A stretch of DNA of 64,000 nt from Phytophthora hibernalis (GCA_012656075.1 JAAKBF010000218.1:620001-684000), one strand, 5' to 3'; shown: positions 46,501 through 57,840, counted from the first letter of the stretch. Notes: generated from the sequence alone by a model not told the origin. Translations and numbers: made by a program.

Positions 46501-49500
46501 CCGTCTTGCCGGGCCCGCCTGAAACAAGCACCAGGCCCCCACGCCCGATGCCGCCATCGATTCGCCAGCCGAAAGCGTGATGCCGCCGCCAGCGCTCTTG
46601 CCCCGGAACCCACCACCAATCTGATGTTGCCGCCTTGGCCCGTGGAAGACGCGCCAGACGTCGACACAGACACACCACCGGAGGAGCCGCCAGAGGCGAC
46701 GCCACTCGACAGCGTCAGGCTACCGCTCGTCTGCCCCGAACCGGAAGCCGCAGACGACACCTCCACGTCGCCACTCGACGCAGTGCTACCCCGCCACTAG
46801 AAATGCGGACACTGCCACCCGTTGACTTGTCACCCGCGCCCGCGCCGCCCACCAACGTCAAATCGCCGCCCACAGAACTGCCAGTACCGCCGCGAATCTT
46901 CACCACACCGCCTGTGCCGGTGTTCGTCTCCACGTTCGTGATCGCGTCCTTCGTCACGGCACGGCTCGTACCGCCGTCCACCGTCACGACCCCGCCCGTG
47001 CTCGAGTCGCCAGAGCCCACGCTCAGCGAGATGGAGCCGCTCGCGCCGCCCGTCGCACCTGAGGTCAGCACTGACACGCTGCCAGAGTTCCCGCCCGACG
47101 ACGCACCACTCGACAACGTCACAGACCCGCTCACCTTACCCGCGCCCGCGCCGGACTTCGCACTGCCCACGTGTACCGAGCCGCTCGTCGCACTCGAGCC
47201 GGAACCGCTCGTGACTACCACATCACCGCCCACGTCTGCAGATTCTACCCCGCCGCTGATCTCCACAACTCCGCCAATCTTCGAGCCCGTACCGCCGAGG
47301 AGCGTCACACGCCCGCCAACGCCAGCGACAAGATCTGTGCCGCTGTCACCGCCGCGCACGAGCACGTCACCACCTGTGGCCGAGTCGCCCGAGCCTACCA
47401 GCAAGCTGACGTCGCCCGCAGCGCCGCCCGTCGCCGCCGAAGTCGCCACAGCGATGGCTCCAGAGTCACCACCACGCGACTGGCCCGTCGACAACGAGAT
47501 CTGACCGCTTGTCTGCGCTGAGCCCGACTTGGAGCTCGAGATCAGCACATCGCCGCTCGTCACACCGGTGCCACCCCCGCTCTCAAGAGACACGGTGCCA
47601 CCTACAACCGATCCCCTGCGCCTCCAACGAGTTCGACGTTGCCGCCCGTCTTGCCGGGCCCGCCTGAAACAAGCACCAGGCCCCCACGCCCGATGCCGCC
47701 ATCGATTCGCCAGCCGAAAGCGTGATGCCGCCGCCAGCGCTCTTGCCCCGGAACCCACCACCAATCTGATGTTGCCGCCTTGGCCCGTGGAAGACGCGCC
47801 AGACGTCGACACAGACACACCACCGGAGGAGCCGCCAGAGGCGACGCCACTCGACAGCGTCAGGCTACCGCTCGTCTGCCCCGAACCGGAAGCCGCAGAC
47901 GACACCTCCACGTCGCCACTCGACGCAGTGCTACCCCGCCACTAGAAATGCGGACACTGCCACCCGTTGACTTGTCACCCGCGCCCGCGCCGCCCACCAA
48001 CGTCAAATCTCCGCCCACAGAACTGCCAGTACCGCCGCGAATCTTCACCACACCGCCTGTGCCGGTGTTCGTCTCCACGTTCGTGATCGCGTCCTTCGTC
48101 ACGGCACGGCTCGTACCGCCGTCCACCGTCACGACCCCGCCCGTGCTCGAGTCGCCAGAGCCCACGCTCAGCGAGATGGAGCCGCTCGCGCCGCCCGTCG
48201 CACCTGAGGTCAGCACTGACACGCTGCCAGAGTTCCCGCCCGACGACGCACCACTCGACAACGTCACAGACCCGCTCACCTTACCCGCGCCCGCGCCGGA
48301 CTTCGCACTGCCCACGTGTACCGAGCCGCTCGTCGCACTCGAGCCGGAACCGCTCGTGACTACCACATCACCGCCCACGTCTGCAGATTCTACCCCGCCG
48401 CTGATCTCCACAACTCCGCCAATCTTCGAGCCCGTACCGCCGAGGAGCGTCACACGCCCGCCAACGCCAGCGACAAGATCTGTGCCGCTGTCACCGCCGC
48501 GCACGAGCACGTCACCACCTGTGGCCGTGTCGCCCGAGCCTACCAGCAAGCTGACGTCGCCCGCAGCGCCGCCCGTCGCCGCCGAAGTCGCCACAGCGAT
48601 GGCTCCAGAGTCACCACCACGCGACTGGCCCGTCGACAACGAGATCTGACCGCTTGTCTGCGCTGAGCCCGACTTGGAGCTCGAGATCAGCACATCGCCG
48701 CTCGTCACACCGGTGCCACCCCGCTCTCAAGAGACACGGTGCCACCTACAACCGATCCCCTGCGCCTCAACGAGTTCGACGTTGCCGCCCGTCTTGCGGG
48801 CCCGCCTGAAACAAGCACCAGGCCCCCACGCCCGATGCCGCCATCGATTCGCCAGCCGAAAGCGTGATGCCGCCGCCAGCGCTCTTGCCCCCGGAACCCA
48901 CCACCAATCTGATGGTGCCGCCTTGGCCCGTGGAAGACGCGCCAGACGTCGACACAGACACACCACCGGAGGAGCCGCCAGAGGCGACGCCACTCGACAG
49001 CGTCAGGCTACCGCTCGTCTGCCCCGAACCGGAAGCCGCAGACGACACCTCCACGTCGCCACTCGACGCAGTGCTACCCCCGCCACTAGAAATGCGGACA
49101 CTGCCACCCGTTGACTTGTCACCCGCGCCCGCGCCGCCCACCAACGTCAAATCGCCGCCCACAGAACTGCCAGTACCGCCGCGAATCTTCACCACACCGC
49201 CTGTGCCGGTGTTCGTCTCCACGTTCGTGATCGCGTCCTTCGTCACGGCACGGCTCGTGCCGCCGTCCACCGTCACGGCCCCGCCCGACCTCGAGTCGCC
49301 AGAGCCCACGCTCAGCGAGATGGAGCCGCTCGCGCCGCCCGTCGCACCTGAAGTCAGCACTGACACGCTGCCAGAGTTACCCCCGACGTTGGGCTGGAAA
49401 CTAGAGTAATGCTTCCTGTTGTTGTGGATGGTGTAGTTTGCAGTTTAATGTCGCCACTGTGTCCTGTTTTGCCCCTTCCCGTAGCAAAGGTCATCGATCC

Positions 49501-51319
49501 TCCGGTAACGCTGCTGCCAGATAGACTAGATGCATCGCCTGCAGTCAGTTCAATGTCCCCACCAAGGTTCGGACCCGGCCCTGCGTTGATGAGTACGGAC
49601 CCCCTCGAAATAAAGGATCTGAAGTCGATCCTGCTGCAACTTCTACGGATCCTCCGTCACCGATATCACCAGCGCCAACAGCAATTTGAATAGACCCCCA
49701 CTTCCACCTGTTGAAGGCGAAGTTCCAAATACAATATCGCCTGATTCGGCCCCGTCAGCGGAACCTGTCGAAAGATGAATGTGACCTGACTTGCCGGACT
49801 TTGCGTTACCACTAGAGAGGGTGATGATACCGGATGATCCAGCCATTCCTACCCCGGAACCAAGCTCAATAGATCCAGATGAGGCGTCTACACCAAGACC
49901 ATCAGACGTATGGAGCAGCAGCTTACCGGATGCCACGCCCTGATTGCTTTGTCCAGTCTTCACATCAATATCCCCCCAAGCTGCCAGTTTGAGGTCCCCG
50001 ATCGAATAACTATTTTTGAGCCAGGTTTGTTGTCTAATGACCCCGCGACCAGAGATAAGTCCTTCGCAGGCAAGAGACTCATAGAGCCAACTTCTGTTGA
50101 AATTGTGCTAGCATCTCCGAGAAATTCAATGCCAGTGTGATTGATTTTCACACGTCCAGCGGAGACGCCATCTGCAGTCGTTGACACAATGACGTCTGTT
50201 GCACTAAATTCTCCCACTTCCGTCGCGATCACGTCAATGCTCGCCCCAGCACGCGTGTCTTGGCCTGCTTTCACTTCCAACAGAATACCCGCACCAACGC
50301 CATCCACGAAAATGGGCAAATCATCGTAAGAAGAGCCTGCGAAAGGCCGGTCGAGGAAAAACCGCGTTGATGTCACTGAATGGACGGGATCAACAAGATA
50401 CGATCCACCAGCTAGGCGAACAAAGGTGCTTCCCGATAACTCTGTCGACAAGTCCACCAGCGTTGTTACTACATTGCTTCCGTGCACCACCGAGACATTA
50501 CCCGGCAGCAAGCGGGCCGTGATCGAGCTAGCATCGGCAAAGTGACGAAGCTGCAGCATCTTGTGCGGCGACGCCGAATCCACCGTGTCATCATGCGAAT
50601 ACAAGTGGACTCCACGCGAGTTCATCATCGTTTGCAGCGTCGTCTCCTCGACCGTAGTGAACACCCTCTTACGAACTTGGATGCTCTCTCCGCCAGTCAA
50701 CCGGTGTTGCAGCCCCTCGTCAAAAGAAATGGTGGTCGTGGTCACACCGATCACCGTCCGCGCATCCAATTTCCCCAAGAACACGACATCTCCGACATTC
50801 ACGTACGCACTACCACACCAAAACAATCACACACAGATTAGCCACGCCTTCACCAAACAATGCTCTCACTAAAGGCACCCGACCTGACGTCCTTGGACGT
50901 GGGCACACTCGTAGCCCCACCGTCGCGCCCGGACTCTTGACAGAGTCAATGTTCCTGTACACCTTCCCAGATCTCACGGACAGCGACGCCGAGCCGTACA
51001 CGGGGTGGCTCTGCACCGAGACGTCCCCACGAGATGATTATCTATACACGAGCACGACACTCATCAGCCACTACAAACTACTGTACTACCTCCTAACGCA
51101 CCAAACATGAAGGGTCTCGTGGAGACGGCATCACCGCCGAGTTTAGCAGTCGCCGCTTCATCTGGCGCAGCGCAGTCGTCGCGACCTCCTCTTGCGTCTG
51201 CGGTGCTACCTCTTGTCCTGTCGGTGGGGATTCCGCCAGCGTCGCTGCGTCTGCTGCGGTCCGCGCAACCCCAGAGCGATCCCCGCGGCCAGCAGGACGA
51301 GCGTCCGTAGCGCGCACAT
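19565..51319 (-). CDS. Giant secreted Gly/Ser-rich tandem-repeat protein
   Basis: One minus-strand gene about 31.8 kb long. ATG 51319 opens a signal peptide (MCALRTLVLLAAGIALG); a one-G loss then shifts the frame. A spacer region with one or two introns between about 51.1 and 50.8 kb leads to a non-repetitive domain (50826 to about 49400: VNVGDVVFLGKLDARTVIG; FVRLAGGSYLVDPVHS). Next comes the 1.15 kb array (49.4-24.6 kb), a second repeat region (24.4-20.3 kb) and a C-terminal domain (20272-19565) ending in CKTGDLRFDSTKLYICV and a TAA-side tail. The body repeats short strands such as GSVTLSSG and GSISLSVGSG with Gly/Ser turns, suggesting a beta-solenoid. Deduced length is about 10,000 residues. 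Many one-base breaks occur. Function is unknown; a secreted cell-surface or adhesive role is inference. Oomycetes are known to store very large repeat proteins in zoospore vesicles. Confidence 0.75.
20736..24365. repeat. Tandem duplication, unit about 1836 bp, two copies
   Basis: The segment starting at 20736 reappears at 22571, and matching points further along are 1835-1836 bp apart (for example 21421/23257 and 21687/23523). Since 1836 is 612 codons, the duplication keeps the giant gene's frame. The copies are nearly identical; differences include single-base losses and a few substitutions. Similarity ends near 24365, where copy two passes into unrelated repeat sequence. Confidence 0.8.
24600..49379. 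repeat. Tandem array of about 22 units of about 1.15 kb inside the giant gene
   Basis: A fixed landmark (TTGGCCCGTGGAAG) occurs at 24889, 26033, 27179, 28325, 29470, 30616, 31760, 32905, 34050, 35195, 36339, 37484, 38628, 39772, 40916, 42061, 43205, 44348, 45491, 46635, 47780 and about 48925. Spacing is 1143-1146 bp. Units differ by only a few bases. On the minus strand each codes for about 383 residues, including SGDVLISSSKSGSAQTSG and GATGGASGSISLSVGSGD. The array starts abruptly near 24.6 kb and ends near 49,379 where the sequence leaves the unit inside ...LPEL. Confidence 0.93.
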
Positions 51320-51957
51320 CGTCGCCCTCTAGTCTTGCGTTTGTTTCTGTGGACTGCTACCTGCTGCGCTTCTCTTCGGTATCCTCGCGAATGGTCCCCC
51401 AGAGCCGCCGATTAAAAAAAGATTTTTAGAAGGATATCCATACGCCTTCGTCCAACAAGGTCGATATACGCGTGAGCGCCTGGGGTTAAGAGTGAGGAGG
51501 ACATCGGCAGAGCGTCCTCCGTGGACGACGGACGCCATATTGGCTCAGTCCTTTTTTTCAGGAAACTGATAATTAAGACTTCATTTTACGCAGCTTTTAC
51601 TCGGATTTAGACGTTCAGATGAAATAATTCAGTGTAACCGAAGAAAAAATGCCGTCATTCACCAAGAAGCCCCGCAGGTCCCACTGGCCTTCGCCTCTAA
51701 GCCACGCGACAACCTCATCGCTTCGCAAGTCTTGATCTCTGTTTCTCTTGTCTCTGTAGGTCTACGTGCTTGTAGCAGTCCGTGCGTGCAGCTTCGCCCA
51801 GAAGAAAAGTCGCTCCTGACGGCTGTGTGTTGTTGCCTTTCTCGGGTGTTTCTTACCATGTATCGACCGTGACGCGGGATCCAAGCCTCTCGAGCGTCGG
51901 TGCGCCGTCCTTTTCGACCCATTTCGAAGACCCTGAGAAGCCCCGCACAGCCCTAAC
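51320..51957. other. Divergent region, giant gene / MAEA
   Basis: About 640 bp between two divergent starts. It is AT-rich around 51400-51650 with A and T runs. I see no RNA gene, no transposon and no frame worth calling. It presumably holds the promoters of both genes. Confidence 0.5.
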
Positions 51958-53468
51958 ATGGAGCTCGGCTACCCGCTCGTGCGCGTGCCCTTCGAAGAGG
52001 CCAGCAAGAGCTTCCGTCTGTACCACAAGCAGATGACGCGCGAGCTGGCGCAGGCCACGGCGCAGATCGAGGAGCTGGACGAAGGTGATGGCCAGCAGCC
52101 GGGCCACCGCATGGACGTGGACGCCGCCATCAACAAGCTCACGGAGCTGGCGCAGAAGCTCCGGGGTCTCAAGCAGAGCGCCAAGAGCAAGGTGCTCGAG
52201 CAGCAGACCGACCTCGAGAGCTGCGTCTCGCGCGCGCGTTACCTCGAGACGCTGGAGGTGGCAAAGGTCGGGGGTGACCCCTCAGTGCCCATTCTCCAGA
52301 AGCATCGTACTGAAAAACATGTCATCAACGACTGGCTAATTGCCGACTACTTGCTCAGTCGAGGGTACCTCGAGAGTGCCAAGATTATCGAAGACACTAA
52401 AGGTAGAGAGTGGTGCTTTTGAAAGAGGGCGCGAGGTCCTCACTGCCCATGTTGTCCGTTGTTTCCAAATTCAGATATCGCGCACTTGGTGGAGCATGAA
52501 CTTCACGCACAGTGCCAAGTTGTACTGAAAGACCTACGCGGGCACCAAACGACTTCAGCAATCGCATGGTGCTCACTGAATGGTTCGAGGCTTGACGACT
52601 GCAGTCGACCTTGGAGTTTCACGTGCGACTGCAGGATTTTATAGAGTTTGTGCGTTCGCGCAAGCTCCTAGAGGCGGTTCAGTACGCGCGCACTTATCTT
52701 ACGCCGCTAGCGTTGCAGCCAGAGAAGCAGGAGCTTCGTGATGCTGCGATTGGCGATGTTCAGGTTGCCATGGCTACGCTGGCTTTTGAATCGCCAGAAA
52801 AGTGTGGCATTGAGGCGTATGAGAAGGTGTTTGACGTGGCCCGATGGCTGGATCTGGAGAAGATGTTTCGCGGGGCTTTTAACGAGGTCTACGGAATGCA
52901 CGACCCGCCGTCGTTGTGCATCGCATTGCACGCTGGGTTGTCGACTCTGAATACACGAGCGTGTCACCTCACCCGAGGTGTATTTTCGAAGGCAAGGTTT
53001 GCACACAGCGAAACGCGAGGCAAAAGACAGCGTCGAGAAGGCGAAGAAGTCGGCGATGATGAAGTCGATGACAGTGGCAATGAGAGCGATGCGATGTGGT
53101 TAAAGCCTAGTACGGCAATCGATGCGGCAAAGAAGAATAGCCAAACCACCACTAACTCGCCTGGCACCAAGAAGCGCAAATACGCACTGGACTCTCCAGT
53201 TCCTATCTGCCCGGTATGCAGCAAAGTGGGCAGCCAGCTGTGTGCAGGACTACCATTTGCATACCACCCGCACTCGCGTCTTGTGTGCCGCGTAACGCAG
53301 AGCGTTATGGACGAGCGTAACCCGCCTCTTGTTCTCCCCAACGGCCGTGTGTACAGCAAGCGAGGCATCGAGCTCCTTACGCAGCGAAGCTCAGACGGCA
53401 CGATCAAATGCGTGGATACCCACGACGTATTCTCACAAACCGACGTGAAGCCCGTCTACATCCTCTAA
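51958..53468 (+). CDS. MAEA: GID/CTLH E3 ligase subunit MAEA (GID9/FYV10)
   Basis: A catalytic subunit of the GID/CTLH ubiquitin ligase that tags metabolic enzymes for degradation. From ATG 51958 an N-terminal helical region leads into LisH (VINDWLIADYLLSRGYLESA); an intron (52403-52474) falls inside it. CTLH follows (HELHAQCQVVLKDLR, AIAWCSLNGSRL), then CRA (LEFHVRLQDFIEFVRSRKLL). The C-terminus carries the incomplete RING typical of the family (CPVCSKVGSQLCAGLP; SRLVCRVTQSVMDERNPPL; LPNGRVYSKRGIELL). A one-base loss near 52594 splits the frame between SRL and RLQSTLEF. A charged insert of roughly 60 residues sits between CRA and RING. Total length is about 478, close to the animal protein plus the insert. 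Confidence 0.9.
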
Positions 53469-53510
53469 TCCCAGCCCCCTGCAGAGGGTGCGTGTGCATA
53501 TACGTTTTCA

Positions 53511-56500
53511 CTAATAAACTCCTTCACCAAATATCGGATTGATTACACAAAATGCTTTCAAACAATATGGCTTCATTGTGCCGATGAAGCCGCGGCTGTA
53601 GTCAATACTCGCGAGAAAGCCCCCGAGTGCTGCAAATTTTCTGTTACAGTTTGCATAAAATCCTGCTTACCACGAACACGTCAGATGATTGGTGGTGTCA
53701 AAAGCACTTCAAAACTTACCTGGGCCACTTTTTCGTTGGGTTTCTTCACTCCTTCTGCAAGTAACACAAGATACACGGCTTCGTCCACCTGCGAGATGTG
53801 ATACGTTGCTCTTAGTTGCCGCTCTGCATGCACGAAGCTGGTCATAACAAGGAAAAAACAAGATATCAGGGGTACGATAGCATAGTGTTCAACATGCACT
53901 TCACGTAGCTGGAAGACGTACACTGGGCGAACAGAGTCAAGCGAGGATCGGTTATCCATGATGAGACTAATGATGTTCGGCCAGTGATCAAGAGGTGGCG
54001 ATGAGCCTTCAGGGTAACAAAATACCGCTGGCCAACTACGAAGTCCCCAGAGCTCCGAGAAGTCATTCTGCTCTTCGTTCTCCTCGCGATCAACGCGCAT
54101 AAACAGCGCGTGATTGGCCTTATCAACTGACCGCCGACGCCCATTTGCCGGTGATGCACCTCCACCCCGGGATGATGCAGGCGATTGAGTGCGGCTACTG
54201 ACCCCAGATGTGTTTGCAGAGCCGGCTGATGCAATCGTCTTTTGCTTTGCCTCTTGCTCCTTCTGCTCGTCTTGTTTCTCTTGATCCGTACGAGTATAAA
54301 GCGCATTGCTAGAACTTGGACAACGGTACCCGTTTTCGTAGTAATGTGCACCCTTGTTCTCTAGCGCCTGCGTCTCAAGAATCAGCATAATGTGATTTTT
54401 ACTTCCCTCTCCTCGACTTGCTGCAACACAAGTATTATAGCACAGTCAGTTCCGTAGAATGCACAGAGCGATAATACTCGCTACAACTTACAGCCTCTGG
54501 ACAGCAGAACATCCATCAACTGGAGGTATGAGATTCCGAGCGGGTCTTGATGAAGCGAGAGAGTTCTAATGCCAGGTAGTCTGTCTTCTTCTCAAACGGC
54601 TCCAGCCAGCGGTGGAAGTAGAGCGTGAACTTGGCTACCAGTGAGCGGTAAAAGCGCTTGGACCACTGAAAAACGGGCAGTGCAAACCCATCATCACGTT
54701 CTTGCTTCTTCATGGACGACGCCATCATTTCAGCTGCCACAGGGTTTGTGCTGCCGCCAGCAACGCCCCCGCCACTAGAAATCCCTTGACTCGCTCCTAA
54801 TGAGTTACCGCCAAGACTACCGCTCCCCGTACCATTTCCCCGCCACCTAAAATGGCTTGCTCCAGCGTGTTGGATGGCAGAGAGGAATTCACTCCAGCCG
54901 AGCTGACGTACGGATCTCCCGGTTTTTGAATAAGCCCACGACGAATAGGCAAAGCTGACGTCACGCCGCTCCGCCGTAACAGACTGCTGTGTGACAGCAG
55001 ACGCCTAAAGGTGCTTTGTGTTTCAGACGAGGCTGGGCTGGAGCTACTATTCAGGGAAATGCCTGATTGATGCCTCTCGAGCATGGCCACTTCATCAGCA
55101 ATGTCGTAAGAGGTGTCGCCCATGTTCGCATATCGTCCACCGCGATAAGATACCAGCGATTCAACTAGAGATGATGCAACTCCTCCTGGAACACCACCGC
55201 TCGTATTTTGTGAATCACCATTGATACTTGAATTTAGGATGTGAGTCCGCACAAACGACGAGGCAGACTGATAGCTTGTGTTCGAGTACATAGACTCCGA
55301 CGTGACTCCGTAGTTCTCGTCCGATTCTTCGAGCAGTAGCCCTCGTCGTCACCACCAGCATCGAAATCTACGCCGCTGCTTTCAAAAAGCGGGTAGTCTG
55401 AAACTGCATCGATATGTTCACTCCACGAGCGTAGTTGAACCTTCAGTCGGTGTACCGCCACTACTGAGCGAGTGAAATCGTATTCCGCCACGCGAATTTC
55501 ACACTGAATAGCTGCATGTACCGTGCTGAGCTCCTCAATCGAGGATTGCTTCAATGTTTCGAGAAGAGGGTGGTCGAACGCATCAAACCGTAGTAGTAAA
55601 GTTTCCAGACGCTTCAACATCTGCATGAGCATCGAACATAAAAATCGATCATGTAAGTTTCAATGCCACAAACTGAAACTGATACTTTATCGTACGCTGT
55701 GGTAGTCACGTGGGACGGTGGAAAGCGCCAAGCCGCGGTAAACCTGTATCATCGGAACACGAAGCTACTCGCACCACGCACACAAATAAGTTAGGCTAGA
55801 TCAAACGTGTGTTCAGGAAAAAATATAGGCTTATCAAGGCTACCCACCGAGAAAACTCCGCCCCCTGCTCCAGCAACTCGACGTAGTAGCTCATATCACC
55901 ACACATGGCGATCTCCATCATCAGCATGGGGTCGCTCCCATACTCGTTGTCTCCTCCTTCTCCATCTTCCTCTCGACTTCCATTGGCATTTCCATGTCCA
56001 TTGGTATGGCCACTCGGCGTCGGTGTATGCACGGAAAAGTGTCGGTTTTGCCTCACCACAATAGGCTTCAGCTCGTCTGCCAAATGGTTCATGAGCACCA
56101 CCAGTTTGCCATACAACTGCTCGATTGTGTCCGTCTGCACCAGCTCCGCCTCCAAGTACTTCATCAAGTGGTACCTGATCCAGCATCAAAAAGACTTAGT
56201 CACCCTCCCCAAATCCGTTACCCCCATTCAACATACGTGCTCTCACACGAAGATCCCAGCTTCAGCATGACTTTGAAAGCGTCCCAACTCTTCCACTGCG
56301 TCTCCTCTTCATCCTCCAGTATCAGCAACGCCTGCCACACGCAGCGAACCCCATAAGTCCCCACAAAACAGCAAAAAGGCCAAGCAGCCGACCTTCTGGT
56401 ACTGAAACTTCTCCAGCAGTTCGAAGAACGTGGGCAAGTAACGCGTGAAGAGGCGTCCGACGGCGTCGTCCAGAGTCGTAGAGGACGCGGAGCCCACGGA

Positions 56501-56673
56501 GTTCGGGGACGCAGGCAGCGGATACAGCGGCGACAGACTCGAGAAACTGGGCGTCAGCGCGACGGGACTTGAGCCTGCAGAGAGGTAGCGACGCGGGGCT
56601 GCTGCTGCCCCGCGCGGAACGTCTGGTCGCTGCGCACAGCCTTCAGCCGGTCCGCGGCGCGAGCGCTGCGCAT
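53511..56673 (-). CDS. KICS2: KICSTOR subunit KICS2 (C12orf66) homologue
   Basis: KICSTOR tethers GATOR1 to lysosomes and so restrains TORC1 when nutrients are low. The minus-strand gene starts at ATG 56673 (MRSARAADRLKAVRSDQTFR). Segments matching KICS2 appear in order: TRYLPTFFELLEKFQYQKA; helices around HPLLETLKQSSIEELSTVHA; then WSKRFYRSLVAKFTLYFHRW and the diagnostic SWPAVFCYPEGSSPPLDHWP followed by NIISLIMDNRSSLDSV. One intron is clear (56332-56392); others lie near 56.2, 55.7 and 54.45 kb and within 53.6-53.9 kb. At least three frame breaks occur (near 56570, 55330 and 54840). Ser/Gly-rich inserts make it longer than the animal protein. The last exon (FAALGGFLASIDYSRGF) and the stop at 53511 are tentative. 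Confidence 0.8.
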
Positions 56674-56851
56674 TGTTCGTGCGGGATAAGCGATTGAGCA
56701 ACGTGAAAGGCAGTAAGCCGAGGTAAAATATGTCACTATATTGCAATACACTTAATGTTCATTTAAGTTTAGTTGGAGGTTCAATAACATTTATTAACTT
56801 ACATGTAAAAGACGGAATTAGACAGCTTGAATTCTTCGAAGCGACGCAGAC

Positions 56852-57840
56852 ATGGCCTTCGTGGAGGGCGACGTGGTGCGCTTCAACCGTGGGCAGCTCA
56901 GCCACTTGGCTCTGTATGCGGGCGGCGGACGTGTGGTGCACCTGTGGACCCCCAGCGATAGCGACTTCCAGGTGCGCGTGGACTCCATCGGCTTCGTGCA
57001 GCGCTCGGCCGCGGGTTCCGAGCCTCCCGAGAGGTTTACAGTCGACCTGGACGAGAAGATGCTGGCGGACCACAATCTGCGCCCGCTCGACGGACAAGAG
57101 GCGGTGCAGCGTGCCATGTCCCGGCTTGGGAGGCGCAGTACAGTTGTGTGACACACAATTGCGAGCACTTTGTGACGTGGGCGCGCTACGGCTTGGGCGC
57201 GTCGCCGCAGGTAGCGTCCAATGCTAACCAAGTGCTGGCGGGGGCCATGGTGGGAGCCGTGGTGGGAGGTGTTGCTGGATTCGTCGTGGGAGGTCTCATC
57301 TCGCTGTTCACCAAGGCCGACGTCCTGATGACGTCCACGGGGGCGTCCATGGGCGTGACGCCGTCATCGGGTTTTCCGGCGGAAGATTCTGCGTCAGAAG
57401 AGGAGGACCCGCAGCAGCGTGAGACGGAGGAACAGGTGCGCAGAGCTGCGCGTGAACTGCTGTGGAACGGACTCCCGGCGGCGTGTGCTCCTGCAGCGAT
57501 GGACGCCATGACGCAGATGGAGGACTGGGTCGAGACGCGGCGACGTCGTGCGGCGACAGATTCGGCGAGGAAGTACTCGGATGAACGGCACAACACTCTG
57601 GCGAACCGACTGATGGAGGAAGAACTGCAGTGCAGCATTTGCTACTCGGACCTTCTGAGAGTGCGTGCCGTTGCGTTCCCGTGCGACCACTTCACATGCG
57701 GCGTGTGCTACGCTGCGTTGCAGGCCAATATGGAGAGCGATAAGTGTTGCCCGTACTGCCGCCTGCCGATCCTGGACGCTGACGAGATACACAAGTCCAC
57801 GAAGCTTCGTGCGAAGCACCTTCTGAACTGGGACGAGTAG
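56852..57840 (+). CDS. LRAT-domain acyltransferase fused to a RING finger
   Basis: About 329 residues from ATG 56852. Residues 1-110 are an LRAT/PLAAT-type NlpC/P60-like domain: GDVVRF, then HLALYAGGGRVVHLW with His18 and His30, and after one missing G near 57130, THNCEHFVTWARYG with the nucleophile Cys104. These proteins act on lipids as thiol acyltransferases or phospholipases. A Gly/Ala/Val-rich hydrophobic stretch (VGAVVGGVAGFVVGGLISLF, about 125-150) could insert in membrane, as in PLAAT proteins. The C-terminus (about 260-310) has a C3HC4 RING: CSIC, C-D-H-F-T-C-G-V-C and CPYC, expected to give ubiquitin-ligase activity. The gene starts 178 bp from the divergent KICS2 start. Confidence 0.85.

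Noticed and set aside
24889..49114. Regular plus-strand frames of 289, 116 and 373 codons in every array unit (Pro-rich, APAPPTNVKSPP type)
   Set aside because: They are the antisense of the Gly/Ser-rich minus frame. The minus frame continues into non-repetitive domains with a signal peptide on one side and a defined C-terminus on the other; the plus frames have no such context.
24600..49379. CRISPR or satellite array
   Set aside because: The repeat unit is about 1.15 kb, has no spacers and codes for protein in frame with its flanks; the genome is eukaryotic.
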